NCBI RefSeq assembly: GCF_902686445.1
Contig: NC_062224.1
Coordinates: forward strand, 47,367,156 to 47,431,155
DNA from: Sciurus carolinensis
Taxonomy: Eukaryota; Chordata; Mammalia; Rodentia; Sciuridae
Length of the DNA: 64,000 nucleotides
Reading direction: 5' to 3'
A program made the position numbers and the translations under genes. Shown in pieces: positions 40,301 through 52,784 of the stretch (the first letter of the stretch is position 1; each line of letters opens with the position of its first letter). Below the pieces are notes generated by a model. It made no database searches, was not told the origin of the DNA, and was given only the letters and a program-made list of their open reading frames with translations.

Positions 40301-43300
40301 AGCAGACAATGAGTTCACAGGATGAGCCCCAGGCTGCTTCTACCTCCCTCTCCAATTTCAGGAACAAATTCTGCTATCAGACATTTTACCTTAGTGAGAA
40401 TTTCTTTCGACAAAAGTTACTCAGAGTCCAATGTGTAACAACCACTCAGTCAGGCTCTCGGAAGTCAGAAGTGCATTAAAAAATCCTTCCCCATAGCAGC
40501 ACGTGAAAGGAAGCACCACACAGCAACACATTGCAAACTCTCTTGCCAGGGAGAGCTGTAAAATTCATGTTCTAGAAAAGGCAAAACATCACTTCCCTTT
40601 ACACGGGAGGGCAGGCCTCATTGGTTTCTGTCTGCAGGCCTGCTATTGAACTAATGTATTCTAACCTTTGTCTGATTCCTTCTTATATGACAGCCTGCTA
40701 TTTTGTAATCTGAACAATATTTTCCTAGGGCTCCGTGAGCTTCTTTGTTTAAACTGGAAGGAAACACTGAAAGCAAGGAATTTCTTTCTTTTTAAAAATA
40801 ACCAAGCGCAACAACATTACCAATGATCCCCATCAGAGTTGCTTTCAGTTACCAGAAAAGAGATTAAGTAGCCCCTACCAACTTTGCAGTTCTTTGCTTA
40901 GAAGCATGAACCAAGACCAAGGTCGAGCACACAGGCGGCATCTTTCATTACCGTGGGGCAAGCCTCCAGTCAGACCCATCAGAGTGGAGCCTTCTGGTCT
41001 CCAGCAAGTCATTATGTACTTAGGATTATCATTAATTTTCTCTCCCTGAAGTGCTTATGATGAATGTGAGGGCTGTGGGCTAAAGCCATCTATGCATTCA
41101 CTGATAAAAGGTTCTATGTTCAATTTTCTAAAAGTGCCCTTAGAGAATCCTCAATTTCCTGCTTCTTCCTAGGAGGGAATTGAATTGGTGTTGCCTTCAA
41201 AGGAGAAGAACTGAGTCCTCTTGGTGTAAAAGCTTCCTGAAGTTTGGAAGGAGAAGCTCAGGGGACATTTTGGAGATTTGGAAGCTTTTGGGGACTGGCC
41301 ATGGAGATAAAGCTGGCATTATTTATTGCAGACCAAAGAACGACACAAGGCAACATCTGTGTAGCTTCTGTTTCTCCATTCTATTTTCAATTGGCACGGC
41401 TTTGGCCTCCCTCCTGGGAATCTTACACAAGCTCCTACAAGTCCTGCTGAGCCTAGTCTGTAATGCTCATTTAGCTTTCTATGATGGAGTACACACTGCT
41501 CAGGGGTCAGCTGATCCAGCCCTTCCTCTCCCCCTTTCTCACTACTCAGGTATCACATTTGATTGAGGACATCAGCTGTCTCTGCACACTGGACATGAAT
41601 CTGGGGCATTATAAAAAGAATCTGTGCAGTGGGATAGCAGTGTGAATGAGGGAGGGAAGGACACCCGGGTTCCAAGTAGAAGTGACTTTGAACAGACAGT
41701 GAGTTCACATAAAAAGCTCTGAAGCATCATCTTTTATTAACCCATTGGGACTTTGGAGCATTTGTTGTCAAGCTTTAAAGTTTTTATTGAGTTTTTGTCA
41801 TGAGCTGGAATAGGATGTAGATGTGTCTAGGGTGTTGAAACAATGGCTTCTATGTGGGGCCTTTGTGAAGAAGCACTCTGGGGCTCTAAGCACAATGACT
41901 TCTTAAGTCCCAGGGATCTGGTGTTTCATGTTTCTCCACCTCTGTGTGGGCCACTCCCAGCTGGGTTGTGGTGTTTTCAGCCACTGCTCTGAACATCTGT
42001 TGGAAGTGCTGTGCATTTCTTCTCATAGAACTATCAAAGGCCAACTATGTAGGCGGCATTGTCCAACATCTGCCTAAACACCAGACTCTATGGCTGCAGA
42101 TAACACTGCAGAAGCCCAACATATCCAAGCAGAAGAGTTCTGAACAAACACAATGAATTTCTGAATCCCTAAAGATTCCAATATTGTGCAAATGTATCTA
42201 TCACCCAGAGACCTAGCAAATTCTTATTTTCATTTCATCATCCAAATGAATAATTACACTTGGGCACCAGAGTGTAACAGTTAGTTCTCAGCCAGATATT
42301 CTGGGAATAAAGGACAAAAGTAGGCTCCAGAGATACTGCTTGGTAACAGGAAGGCCTCATCCTCTAGCTTACTTCAATAGCATTCTCTGTTACTGTGTTG
42401 AATGAGAATTGCCTACTAGTGAAAATGGGCAGCTCAAGGGTTGGACAGAAGCAAGGAGTTTCTTAAGAAAAACTGAAAGTTAAATAGATACGAAATAGAA
42501 TAGGCAAAGGAAAGACAGACCCTGTTTATCTTGTGACTATAGTATAGTCTGGGTCTAAGTAAGGCATTCTCTGAGTTTGAAGTTGGCATTACAGGAAATT
42601 TTAAAATAGTATCTGGTGAGTTGTTGGGGTTTTTGGAAGATCATTAGGGACGTGGGAATCAAGAAAGAGGGAAGAGGAGACTGTATTTCAACCAGAGAAT
42701 CTCCTACCAGAGCTTCCTTATAGGTCTCAGCTGAGTAGAATTTGAACAAACAATTCTTACTGGTTAAAGATCAGCACCACAGAACAGCTCAAAATGTCCG
42801 GGGTGGCCAGTCTCAAAGGTCATGGCCAACTTTAATATTCTAATGTTTTGGGACTCTGTAGTTACAGTACTCAGGGATATAAAGTCCTTCAATTGAATTC
42901 TCACTGAGGCACAAATAAATACACATGTGCCTGTAGCTAAGTGCTGGCAGAGGCTCCTGGGCAACAGTGCAGGCTCAGGTGCTGTGAAATGACCCCTCAG
43001 GCCAGGCAGGGTTGGAGGCAGAGTATGGCAGAGCTGAAAGAAGACTCTACTGCTAAGGAAGGGAGGCGTTTGATTAAGACCCCAGCACCTGGTAGAAACT
43101 TAAGTTCCACAAAGGAGAAAAATGGAGGGCTTTTGAAAGTATAGCTAAAGAGTTTGTTGTTGTTTTTTAATCCCCATTCCCTACCTTGGCTAAAGTGGCT
43201 GTCCAAATATTCTAGCAGGTTTGGAATACTCAGGGGAGATGCGCTATCACAGGATGTTGGTCAAGGACTGTTGTTCTGAATCGTCTGACAATATCAGAAA

Positions 43301-43530
43301 AATCTCTATTTTTTCCCTCTAACGGCCCCTATCTCCAGGCTGTTAAACTCATATCCCTTTAGTAACCTGGACAAAGCAGAAGTTAGTCCAATGATCATTA
43401 ACTCTGGAATTTTACCTCCTGAGGAACAGTTTGACTTTGCAATAGTGTTTATGATTTGTAAAGCAGATTTGTTTTATTAAAACATTAGGAAGATCTCTGT
43501 CATAGGTAACATCAAACAATTGATTCATAG
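40301..43530. other. Unique non-coding stretch
   Basis: Over 3 kb without a repeat I recognise. Frames at 41180-41566 and elsewhere start at non-ATG codons and have no domain. The low repeat content may reflect conserved non-coding DNA or only my limits. Confidence 0.4.
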
Positions 43531-43563
43531 ACTTGAAAAAAATTTTATCAATTTTTTTCAAGT
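43531..43563. repeat. Perfect 14-bp palindrome with 5-base loop
   Basis: ACTTGAAAAAAATT (43531-43544), loop TTATC, then AATTTTTTTCAAGT (43550-43563), the exact reverse complement. It could form a cruciform or RNA hairpin. Confidence 0.95.
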
Positions 43564-43960
43564 TGGGTCAACACAACTTAGTAGGAGAACTTTCAAAAGT
43601 GCTGTGTCATTGAGGCATTGTGTACTCAGTGCTGGGCTCCACATAAAAATATGTGAAGCACAATGGGAAATCTGATGTGCCTTTCATAAAGGAACAGGTA
43701 GAATAAGACTGCTGTTATTTGCGTATTATTTCTATACTATCATATATTTTTCATTATTGTAATTGTGCTCCACTTCAAGATACAGGGCCAAGCACCTGTG
43801 ATTATTTAAGCCTGCTTTAAAATAAGCCCATGTGATTGTAGAGGGAAAGAACCATAACTCAGATGAAATAGAGTCTGGACCTGGATATCACTGTGTATCT
43901 GCAGAGAGAATTGCTCAGTTTCTGTTTGTTGAAATACTTTATTAAGTAGACTTGGGAACA
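43564..43960. other. Unique stretch
   Basis: Nothing recognised. Confidence 0.4.
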
Positions 43961-43964
43961 CGAG

Positions 43965-44145
43965 TGTGAAAGCAAAGAAAGTTGACTTTGCATACCTTGT
44001 AAACTGAGTGATCTTGAGAAAATTACTTAAGCCCTTCAAGTCTCAGTTTTATCATCCATAAAATGGGCATTATAATTCCACCAGATATATTTGTTGTGAA
44101 AATTAAAGAGCATTTAGCAAGCATTCAGTTAGTGTTCATTATTCT
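43965..44145 (+). mobile_element. MIR SINE
   Basis: GAGTGATCTTGAGAAAATTA, AGTCTCAGTTTTATCATCCA, TAAAATGGGCATTATAATTC and TTGTGAAAATTAAAGAGCAT are a good forward MIR. Confidence 0.75.
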
Positions 44146-44164
44146 TGACCCTGTATTATGATTG

Positions 44165-44580
44165 GATACGAGGAGTCCTCTGAAAACTTTTTTGTTAATG
44201 CAGGAATATTTAGAGGTGACATGATTAGACTGTGAGAGCTGTAACCTAATCAGCCTATCCTAGTTTGAATGGACTGGCTGGGGGTAAGGAGGCAGGTGGG
44301 ATGAGGCTGGAGGAGGTGAGTCGTGCCCTAGAAGGGTTTACTGTCCCTGCAGCCACTACCCCTTTCTCTCTCTGCTTCCTGACTGCCATGAGCTGAACAG
44401 TTTTCTTTCACCACACCCTTCCGCCATGATGTTCTGCCTTACTTTGTGTCAAGAGCAATGGTTTATGGACTAAACCTCTGAAACTATGAGCCAAAATAAA
44501 CTTTCCTTCTCTAAGTTGTTCTTTTTGGGTATTCTGGTCAGCAATCTAGGAAAGCAATGATGATCTAACTGACACACTTT
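44165..44580 (+). mobile_element. MaLR-type LTR
   Basis: TTGGATACGAGGAGTCCTCT, GGGATGAGGCTGGAGGAGG, TTCCGCCATGATGTTCTGCC, AACTATGAGCCAAAATAAAC and TTGTTCTTTTTGGGTATTCT follow the same LTR family as 22.7 kb (there reversed). AATAAA present at about 44496. Confidence 0.75.
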
Positions 44581-45084
44581 GCTTTTCTACATTATGATGA
44601 ATTTGTGTAAGACTACCTCTCAGGCATGTTTCAATTTTAAAATTCTATACTCCTTGAGGTTGTGTAGTTCAACTGGTCCCAGGAGTCATGTTGGGCATAG
44701 CTCAGTTCTCTTTCTTCTTGCTGGGATGACCACAGTATAGTCTTCATGAACCTACCTCCAGACACTCAGAATATATGGGCTGAAGGCATGAAAAGGGAGG
44801 CTGAAGGCAGGATTGGGGGGTTCTTAGTAAGATGCCCATGGAGCCAAGCTGGAGGAGTGGATCACAGACTCTGACAGCCAGGAGAATCTCTCTACAAAAT
44901 GCTGAATAAGCCACAGGGAGACCATGGAGTCAGAGAAGGATGGGAAGTGAAGATCTAAGTTGGGTACTCTGAAACAAACTCATGGCTAGTGGGAGAAGCA
45001 CATTTGGATAAAGGTCCCACATGGAGGAGGTCCAGAGCGATGACTTCCAATGTTTGCAATTTAACCTGACAAGAAAGAAGTGAG
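44581..45084. other. Unique stretch
   Basis: Nothing recognised. Confidence 0.4.
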
Positions 45085-45205
45085 TGCCCAGCTACTCCAA
45101 GTGATTTGGCCTGTGGATCAAGAGCAGCAGCATCACCCAGGAGTGGGTTGGAAATTTAGAATCTCAGGTTCTACCCCAGAACTACTGAATTAGAATATGC
45201 ATTTA
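45085..45205 (+). mobile_element. hAT-type DNA transposon fragment
   Basis: AGCAGCAGCATCACCCAGGA, AATTTAGAATCTCAGGTTCT, ACCCCAGAACTACTGAATTA and GAATATGCATTTAAACAGG follow the common hAT-Charlie non-autonomous pattern. Confidence 0.6.
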
Positions 45206-45206
45206 A

Positions 45207-45572
45207 ACAGGGCTTGTGAGGAACTGAATGTCTTTGTCTTCCCAAAATTCACATGTTGAAATCCTTCCACCCAATGTAATTATATTAGGAGATGGAGGCT
45301 TTTGGTGTGGAATAGATGAGTCCCTTAGTGTGGAGGCCATGAGACTTGACTTAGAGCCTTTATAAGGGTCACGAGAGCCTTCTTTCCCTCTCTGCCTTCT
45401 AACACATGAGACTCCAAGCAGAACATCAGCAGTCTGCAACCAGAGTATGGACGTGCCGGCTTCCTGGTCTCAGACTGACAGCCTCCAGGACCATAAGAAA
45501 TAAATTTTTGTTGTTTATAAACCACCCAGTTTATGGTATTTTGTCACAGCAGCCTGAATGGACTAGGACAGG
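45207..45572 (+). mobile_element. MaLR-type LTR
   Basis: GAGGAACTGAATGTCTTTGT, AAATTCACATGTTGAAATCC, CAGCCTCCAGGACCATAAGA, AAATAAATTTTTGTTGTTTA and CCACCCAGTTTATGGTATTT end with GAATGGACTAGGACA. Best preserved copy of this family here. Confidence 0.75.
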
Positions 45573-46904
45573 AATCCAAGAAGCTTGTTTGTATACTAAT
45601 GCTTGAGAAGCAATGATTTAGTGAACCCTGGCAAGAAAGCATCTCTTTTACTTCTTCCTCCATAAAATCAAGATACTATAAGAATAAACTGCAACCAAGG
45701 ACACATCCATTGAGAGTTACCTTGGAAGTAAGAGACTCGGGTAGCCTTGACTTGGAGGGGACTTTTCAGCCCAGCATTAGCTAGAATGTACTTAGGGGCA
45801 GAAAATCTCCTGGAGTACAACCCTTTTCACTCCCATTTATGACATGATTTATGACAATGGAAAGTGAGTGGAAATTCCACCATCATCCAAATATATTTCT
45901 AAATATGTTTTAATGTTTAGATCTACATTTCAATTCATTTTCAATATTTTTATATTGAAATGTGTCTTCTAAATTTATTTTTCCTATGTAGTGTCAGGTA
46001 GACATTTTAGAATCCAGCCTATATCAAGTTCTCTGTGATCTTTACAAGCTCTCTTCATCTACCAAAGGGGTAGAGATTTCCCACAGAGAAAAGTCAAATG
46101 GAGCTCTGTCCAATGAGCTCAAAACTAGCTCTCTGCTTTCTTACAAAGAGCATTCTGTAGAACATCAAAAGTCAACTTCTCCTCATGAGCAGTTGACAAT
46201 CTTCAGTGCCAGGATGCCCCACGGGGACCCACCAGGCACTTGTTACAGGTGAAACTGTGAAAGGTTCGAGTCTTACCTCATCCTGTCACCTGTCTTACCA
46301 GTCTTTTAGTCCTCCTGACCCATGGTCAGGGAAGCGAAGGTAACTTGCCCATGTGACGACACTTGTGGGTTCAGAATGAGTACATAAACAAGGGTCTCTG
46401 TTTCCACAAAAACTCAAGCCTACCTCCCTGCTGTATTCCTCTCACACTGTTTGCCCACTTGGGGTTAAGTGAGGTGGCTGTCCTCAAAAAGCTTAAAATC
46501 CTTGTTCCAATCATTACTCCAATTTTAACAGAATGGACATTTGTTTCACCCCACTTCGGCATGATCCTGTGACCACAGGTGGACACATGCAGCAACCAAA
46601 CCACAAACCCCTGAGTAAAGTTTTATGGAACTTATGCTCAGAGACAAGGAGGTTCTTTGAGGTAGAGATGCTTATACTTAATGAAAACAATCCAGTGGGA
46701 GAGATTTTCAGAGTAATGGGAAAGCATTCAGTTAAAAAACTGAAAACCATTAGGATCTAAAAAGATCCTTCCATCCAAAGAGCCCATGTCAGGTTCATCA
46801 TAGGTGTCACAGTAAAAAGCAGACATTCCAGAAGTTTCTGGGTTGTATCAGTTTGTGCAACACTGTCAGGGGCGCAGAGTCTTGAGACAGATAAATCTTT
46901 TAAG
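45573..46904. other. Unique non-coding stretch
   Basis: Nothing recognised. Confidence 0.4.
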
Positions 46905-47060
46905 GCCTTGGTCCTCAAATGTTGTTCCCAACCAGCAGCCTCACACAGGAGCCTGTTAGGAGCCTAGACTCTCAGCTCCCATCTAAGACCTTCTGAGTCA
47001 GAGTTGGCATTTCAGCAAATCTTCAGATTACGTAAGCACCTCCAAGGTAGAGAAATGCTG
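46905..47060 (-). mobile_element. hAT-type DNA transposon fragment
   Basis: GGTCCTCAAATGTTGTTCCC, CAGCAGCCTCACACAGGAGC and TTCTGAGTCAGAGTTGGCAT resemble the element at 45.1 kb. Strand is tentative. Confidence 0.5.
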
Positions 47061-48660
47061 TTTTAAGGTACTGCTAACTAGGAGTACTTAAAACTGTTAG
47101 ACCCAGGTGGTATTTGGAATCATTCTCCCTGCTTCAGATTAACAGCATCCTTCATGTTTAAAATCTGAATGGGAGCTATTCCTACAGGGAGATGTGATTT
47201 AAAAAAAAAAAAAATGACTATTGTATTTGGGGTATATCTACATGATGCCAGTTTTCAAAAGCCTAAAAGACAGCACGTGGCTTTACAAACAAAAAATGTA
47301 TTGAAAGTGGAATCTGCAGTGGGCATTGGGATTAACTGGAACTTGCAGAGGATCAAAGTCATTTGATCATTTGCTCAGACATACAATGTACGAACATCAG
47401 CTTTCTTGTGCAGAAGCTGTGGTGGTTGTGCCAACTGATAGAACATCCCAGCTGCTGTAACTCCCAGCCGGAGTGTATGCCCTGGAGAACACAATGTGGG
47501 TGGGCAGTAGAGGGCCCCTGGGGGTGTCAGTGCTTCAAAGGCTGGCCAGGTAGACTACAGGAAAGAATGGGGGCATTCTTTTCGCCAAAATGGGCTGGTT
47601 TCTCTAGTTAGATGAGTTGGAATTGATGGCCACCAGGAATTCAACATAATTAGCGCCAAGTCTCTGAATAGGAATTCCTTCACAATTTAATTCTGCCTGC
47701 AGGCTGAGGAAGGGGGTGGGATGGTGAAGGAGGGGAAGATTCCACCTTCCAAAGCCTCCATTCTGAATCCTGCCAAGAGAACCCTTCTTCTGGTGTCTTT
47801 TTTTTTTTGTTGTTGTTATTTGCTTCCCATTTCCATGGACTTCAAGATTTAGAAATGTCTAGATTTTCTGAGCCTACTTGCCTCAATATTCTGAAACCAC
47901 TTCCTTTTTGCTCTGTGATCCATGATTGTAAAGGATGAAAGTAAAAATGTAGGCTCCACTAGGAAATTGAGACTATGCCCCTCTCTATCCTGAATCTCAG
48001 GAATCCTAGAAAGCCCCAAAAGAACAACCAAGTTTTTTTTTATGAGTGCAGACCTGGGTTTTGGAGTCTTTGGGATGTTCGGAAGGTATAATAGCACACG
48101 TTGATTCTTTTACAATTAAAGTCAGAGGATTGCGCTATTCTGCTGTTTATAAACAAACAAAAAGTTTTCTTGAGGAAAGGCTGTAAGCTTATTTTAGGTG
48201 GTCTCCTGATTGGCCTGGAAGGCTTGTGCTTGTTATAGCTGCTTGGCTCAGTTCTCTGTAGCCTGGCAATGTGGAGTTCAGCTTGAGGTTAAGTTCCGCT
48301 GAAGTTGGCAGCCTGAAGTAATGTGGGCTGCTGGAGCTTGCGATAACCCCAGGGCTTCCCTTGGAATTCACTGCTGTCCTGCTCTCCAAACTGGCACTGC
48401 ACTCTCAGAAGTTTATCCTGGAATTGGATGGGAATGGCAACATCAATGCAGCAAATTTAAAACAAGCAAGTACTTCAGAGAGAGAGAGCTGCTCTAACTG
48501 CAGGATAAACTAGCTGAAGAGCAGAAGGCCAGTTATATGCAATGAAAACATTTTCCAAATCTACACATGTGCTGATGTCTTTGGTATTTTCTGCTTTTTG
48601 CTCATACTTAGCTGAGTCTTATCAGGAGCCAGGGACACATTAACTCTTTCTTGGACCACT
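47061..48660. other. Unique non-coding stretch
   Basis: Contains short A-run (47200) and T-run (47800) tracts. No gene or repeat recognised. Confidence 0.4.
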
Positions 48661-48661
48661 G

Positions 48662-48702
48662 CGTGCGCGCGCGCGCGTGTGTGTGTGTGTGTGTGTGTGT
48701 GT
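48662..48702. repeat. (GC)n-(GT)n microsatellite
   Basis: CG/GC alternation followed by a pure GT run, about 41 bases of alternating purine-pyrimidine, the classic Z-DNA-forming type. Confidence 0.95.
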
Positions 48703-48974
48703 CTTAGTGATAAATGCTGTTGGTATTTATGTTGCAAGCCCAGAAAAGAACAGAAACCCAGAACTTCCTCCCTAAGTCAGTCCATGGAACTTCACATAAT
48801 GATGGCCAATATTTACAAGAAGCTGGCAGGAGTATATCACTCAGAACCCAAACTTAATCAGAATCCCACATCTATTTTCAGAAAGGAGTCTGACAAAGCA
48901 ATACTATGGTCTTTTCCAATAAGAGCAAAAACCAGCAGATAGTTAAGTATATTTTTTATTCTTAAAAAAGAAAA
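48703..48974. other. Unique stretch
   Basis: Nothing recognised. Confidence 0.4.
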
Positions 48975-49160
48975 AGAATCCAAGCAACTCAGGAAGCTGA
49001 GATAGGAGGATCGTGAGTTCAAAGCCAGCCTCGGCAACTTAGCAAGACCCTAAGCAACTTAGCAAGAACCTGTCTCTAAATAAAAATTTGAAAAAAGGCT
49101 GGTGATGTTGAGCACCACTGGGTTCAATCTCCTGTACAAAAAAAAAAAAAAAAGAAAAGA
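48975..49160 (+). mobile_element. B1-ID fusion SINE, 5' truncated
   Basis: CAACTCAGGAAGCTGAGATA, GGAGGATCGTGAGTTCAAAG, a duplicated TAAGCAACTTAGCAAGA-like motif, GAGCACCACTGGGTTCAATC and an A-tail. The first about 40 bases of the B1 part are missing. Confidence 0.88.
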
Positions 49161-50344
49161 AAGGAAAATTAAGGAAGAACTAGTTTATACTGCTGGACCA
49201 TAATAAAAAGAGCAGCAGAAAATAATTATTGATTGGGACACCAATGCTGAATAATTATCTGTTGAAATGATATGATGATTCCAATGAAGGCTTGAAACAG
49301 ATGTGACAATTTGGATAATCCAGAGCTCCCAGAGAAAGGTAGGAGAAACAAAGTAGAAAGGTCTAGCTCTCACTAGACCTGTTTTTATTCTACCCCAAAT
49401 CCAGATTATCTAGGTTAAATTATATACAGTAAAGACACTTCCAAGTGGTATGAGACTTTGCATTCTGATTTCTTATTATTTTTACCTTAATGATTACAAA
49501 CATTTTTAGATTAGTTGCATGCAGGACCACTTACAAAAGAATAAAAGGGGGGATGCCTTTCTATGTGCTAATGATATAGCACAGAAGGAACTTCAACTGC
49601 CCTTTAAAGTGACTCAATTACTGCCTGAAATATGGCCTGGCGTTAAGTGTGACAGAGTTCAAATCATTATCTTTTACGTGTATTCTCCACGTGCCATCAC
49701 CTCTGTACTGTCAATTGCCGCAGGTACATTATGCCGTCAAAAGACCCAGGCAGGCTCCACAGAAGGTCATGGCACTCAGAATCAGACATTCCAGAGAAGC
49801 AATTTGAATCCCCTCCCCAGAAATACCAAGGCTGGGGCTGGCTTCTCACTTCTTGAATCTACTGTAAAGGCCCTATCCCACCCTGGTATTTCTCTTGTCA
49901 CATACTTATTACACTTTATGCTTCCACACCATAACTCGTATGTTTGCAAGTCATATTTAATTTTTCTAAAGATAGAAGAAACATAAAAAGAAATGACTAA
50001 GAAAATCTTTTGAAAAAAAACTCAAGCACAAACCTCTGCTGTCAAACTGAAATATGAATACCTAGGAATTCAACTGAACATTTGTACAAGTTCTGGAAAT
50101 TATAGAAGTTTGTCTCCTGTGAAATACTGCAGAGATGGTAGTTTGGTGGATAGTATTCCTGGGAAGAAAAACACAACCTAAGCAACTCAACTCACTAGCA
50201 GAAGGATAATTTGCTAATTTGGGACCCAAAGTAGAGGTCTTTGCCATCAACCACAGTATTAGGATCCTCATTGGAATCAGTCTACTAATGATCACCCACC
50301 AAACTCTATGCAAGAGTGGGACTCTAATCATGCTGTCCTCTCTG
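49161..50344. other. Unique non-coding stretch
   Basis: A frame at 49519-49986 could encode 155 residues but shows no domain, signal or splice context. Nothing else recognised. Confidence 0.4.
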
Positions 50345-50723
50345 TTTGAAGCCATCAGGTGTTTCCCAGTGCTATATGGAAGAAGGTCAAACTCCAATAT
50401 GGCCTACAGTGCTGCACCTGATCACATCCCACCTGCCTCACCAGTATCTTTCGTCACCTCTCTCCTCTACCCTTCATCTTTTGTAACCTTCTCCAACATC
50501 TCACACTCCTCTTACCTTGAAGCCTTTGCACACTGTTCCTTCTGCTTTGGTCCTATTTCCTTTCTCCTATGCATGCTTTAAAATTAACTTCAAAGCAAAA
50601 GTCTCAGGAAAGTATTTCTATCCTGGAGCAGATTCCCTGCTGAACACTCCTGGTGTTGCCGGTGTCTTTCCTGGTGGCATTGTTTGTCACTCTATACTTG
50701 TGCACTCAGTTTATTGCTCCCTG
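50345..50723 (+). mobile_element. LINE-2, part 1
   Basis: CAGTGCTGCACCTGATCACA, AGCCTTTGCACACTGTTCCT and TCTGCTTTGGTCCTATTTCC follow the LINE-2 3' half; it runs to ...TTTATTGCTCCCTG, where the LTR is inserted. It continues at 51300. Confidence 0.75.
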
Positions 50724-51295
50724 TGTGACGGGTTGGCATATTTGACTCCATGGAAATGTTACAGGCCAGGCTATATCGGCAATGACTGAACAAACTCCAT
50801 TTTACCTTGAGACTCCATGCTATGTAGGCAATGCTTCTCCCAAGGGAACGTCGTGCCTCTGTACCCATCACGAGTTACTTAGCAGGACATGTTTAGGAAT
50901 ACAAAATGACAATTCTTATGTGATGAAAAATTGTTCTCTTTTGATTCCTATTTCTCCTAAACAATGCACCATGTTAATGGTGATGTCAACAATGATTATA
51001 TGGATGTTAGTAACCATTCTTTAGTTTGTACCTAGATAGGGTTGTTTTGACCCACTTTCCCTTCTGCTGATGATTTCATGATGTTAGTTTGTAATTTCAA
51101 ATCATAGCAACAGACACTTATGATTGATGTGATTTTTGGTATAAGAACCCCTACAACCTGGTGGTCGGGGCTGTTCTCCTGATAGCCATTTTTTGGGGCA
51201 TTGTGTGAGACAGTCAGCTGGCCGGCTTAATAAAGACTCTTAAATTTGGACTTCTCAGTGGTGATTGGTCTGTTCTTAAGTTATGCCCCACAACA
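50724..51295 (+). mobile_element. Solo LTR of a class I (ERV1-type) retrovirus inserted in LINE-2
   Basis: 572 bp, from TGTGACGGGTTGGCATA to ATGCCCCACAACA, with TG...CA ends. It is flanked by CCTG on both sides (50720-50723 and 51296-51299); four bases is the usual duplication of gammaretrovirus-like class I elements. It has a TATAAG box (51140-51145) and AATAAA (51229-51234). GTGTGAGACAGTCAGCTGG and GGCTTAATAAAGACTCTT are in typical class I R-region style. LINE-2 sequence continues without loss on the other side. No internal genes. Confidence 0.85.
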
Positions 51296-51299
51296 CCTG

Positions 51300-51365
51300 T
51301 TGTGTTTCCAGGGTGTATATGCCTGACGTGGGTCATTCAGTGAATAAATGGAAAGTGAAACTTAT
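51300..51365 (+). mobile_element. LINE-2, part 2 (3' tail)
   Basis: TTGTGTTTCCAGGGTGTATA, GCCTGACGTGGGTCATTCAG and TGAATAAATGG are the LINE-2 tail. With 50345-50723 it gives a continuous LINE-2 once the LTR and one CCTG are removed. Confidence 0.75.
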
Positions 51366-52784
51366 CTGATTACCCATTCTTGCGGGGGGGTTTCTAAATT
51401 CTTTCCTTAGATCAAATCAGACCACCACAAGATTGCTCTAGAGTAAAATATTCTTGACTTCTATTGGCAGTTACTATAAGAAATTTTTCAGGTAGCATGC
51501 TTCCACCTCTCCAGGAAAGCAGGTGTGGATCGTTCTCCTGCTGAGGTTGGGATAATGAATGTGGTATGTGTAACCCACCTTTGCTCAACTTTTCTTTCGG
51601 AAGTGACCCTGTCACTTACATCCTGCCCTTCTGTTTGCTTCATAGGAACAAGTTTCCAAGTGTGGAGATCTACATTGACCAACCCTGCTCAAGACTGGGT
51701 AGATAGAGTTCTCAAATTTTGAGATTTAGTACTAGGAACTCAAAATACATGCAGGTGAGACTCTCATTTTCCAATATTATGTTTATCAATAATAAAAGTG
51801 ATTTTTTAGTCTCTCTGCCTCACTCTTTTGATGTCAAAATTCAACCGTTTATTCGGGTTCCTATATCCCCACCAGAAACACCCTTAAGAGGTCCTCTTCC
51901 ACAAGCATTATTAAGTAGAACTGAATCTAAACACAATTCCCATTGCATCACCCATCTCCAGAGATAAAATCCTGATTTTAAAATTTTGCTTAGAATTTAG
52001 TGTCAGGAAAATCTTCTCCAAAAGTGCTAGTATCCTTTTCCCTCTCTGATAAAGAAGTTTGTGGAATTTGGGAGTCTAGGATGCTAGGAAGTGCAAAATC
52101 TAATTTTGAACTCAGTGAAGACACATCAGTTAACCCCTTTGGCTAGAACGTTTGCATTCTCTTTTGCTTTAACACTTTGTAGTTTTTATTAAAATATTTA
52201 ACTTTTTCATTGTAAGCTATAGGTGTCTTAAGTCCTATCTGGAAAATGATAAGTAAACCCACAAGTTAAAAACATAAGATAATGTGAGTTGACAGCCAAA
52301 GAAAACCAGGATTTACTGGTGATAAATAAGAAATGTGCTAAGAATTTTATAGGCAATGAGATCAGGGGCCTTATCTCAGAACTGCCGTTCTAGACCATCA
52401 CTGGTGTGAATGAAGATTCAGCTTTACTAGCACTGACTAAAGTCTAATTGTATAAAAATCTTTAAGTTTTAAGTTATTATTTTGTGTTTACAGTACCTTT
52501 ATGACTTTAAAGTAGAGTAAGTCTTGGGCAGTCTTTTGGAAAGTGAAGGTACTAAGTATTATTAACTATACTTCCTAGGTTTTTAATGGTCAGAACAGTC
52601 TTAGGAACTGACTCCCTCAAATTATCAGAATCCAAAACTTCATTTTGATATGAAAGGAACAAATGATAAGAAAACAGACCCATTACATGGACTGAATCAA
52701 GACTTTCTGAGTTCCGGAGGTGTGGGGAGAGTCAGCCAGACTTGACATCTTAGACTTGGTACTGGACAATATATCTGATATGAG
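51366..52784. other. Unique non-coding stretch
   Basis: Nothing recognised. Confidence 0.4.

Noticed and set aside
41180..41566. 128-residue open frame with a hydrophobic part
   Set aside because: Starts at TTG, has no ATG near its start and no domain.
47505..47530. Second CTCF-like site (CAGTAGAGGGCCCCTGG)
   Set aside because: The invariant GGCGCT part is GGCCCC here, too far from the consensus.
49519..49986. 155-residue open frame
   Set aside because: No recognisable domain, no conserved motif; a frame of this size is expected occasionally in 64 kb.
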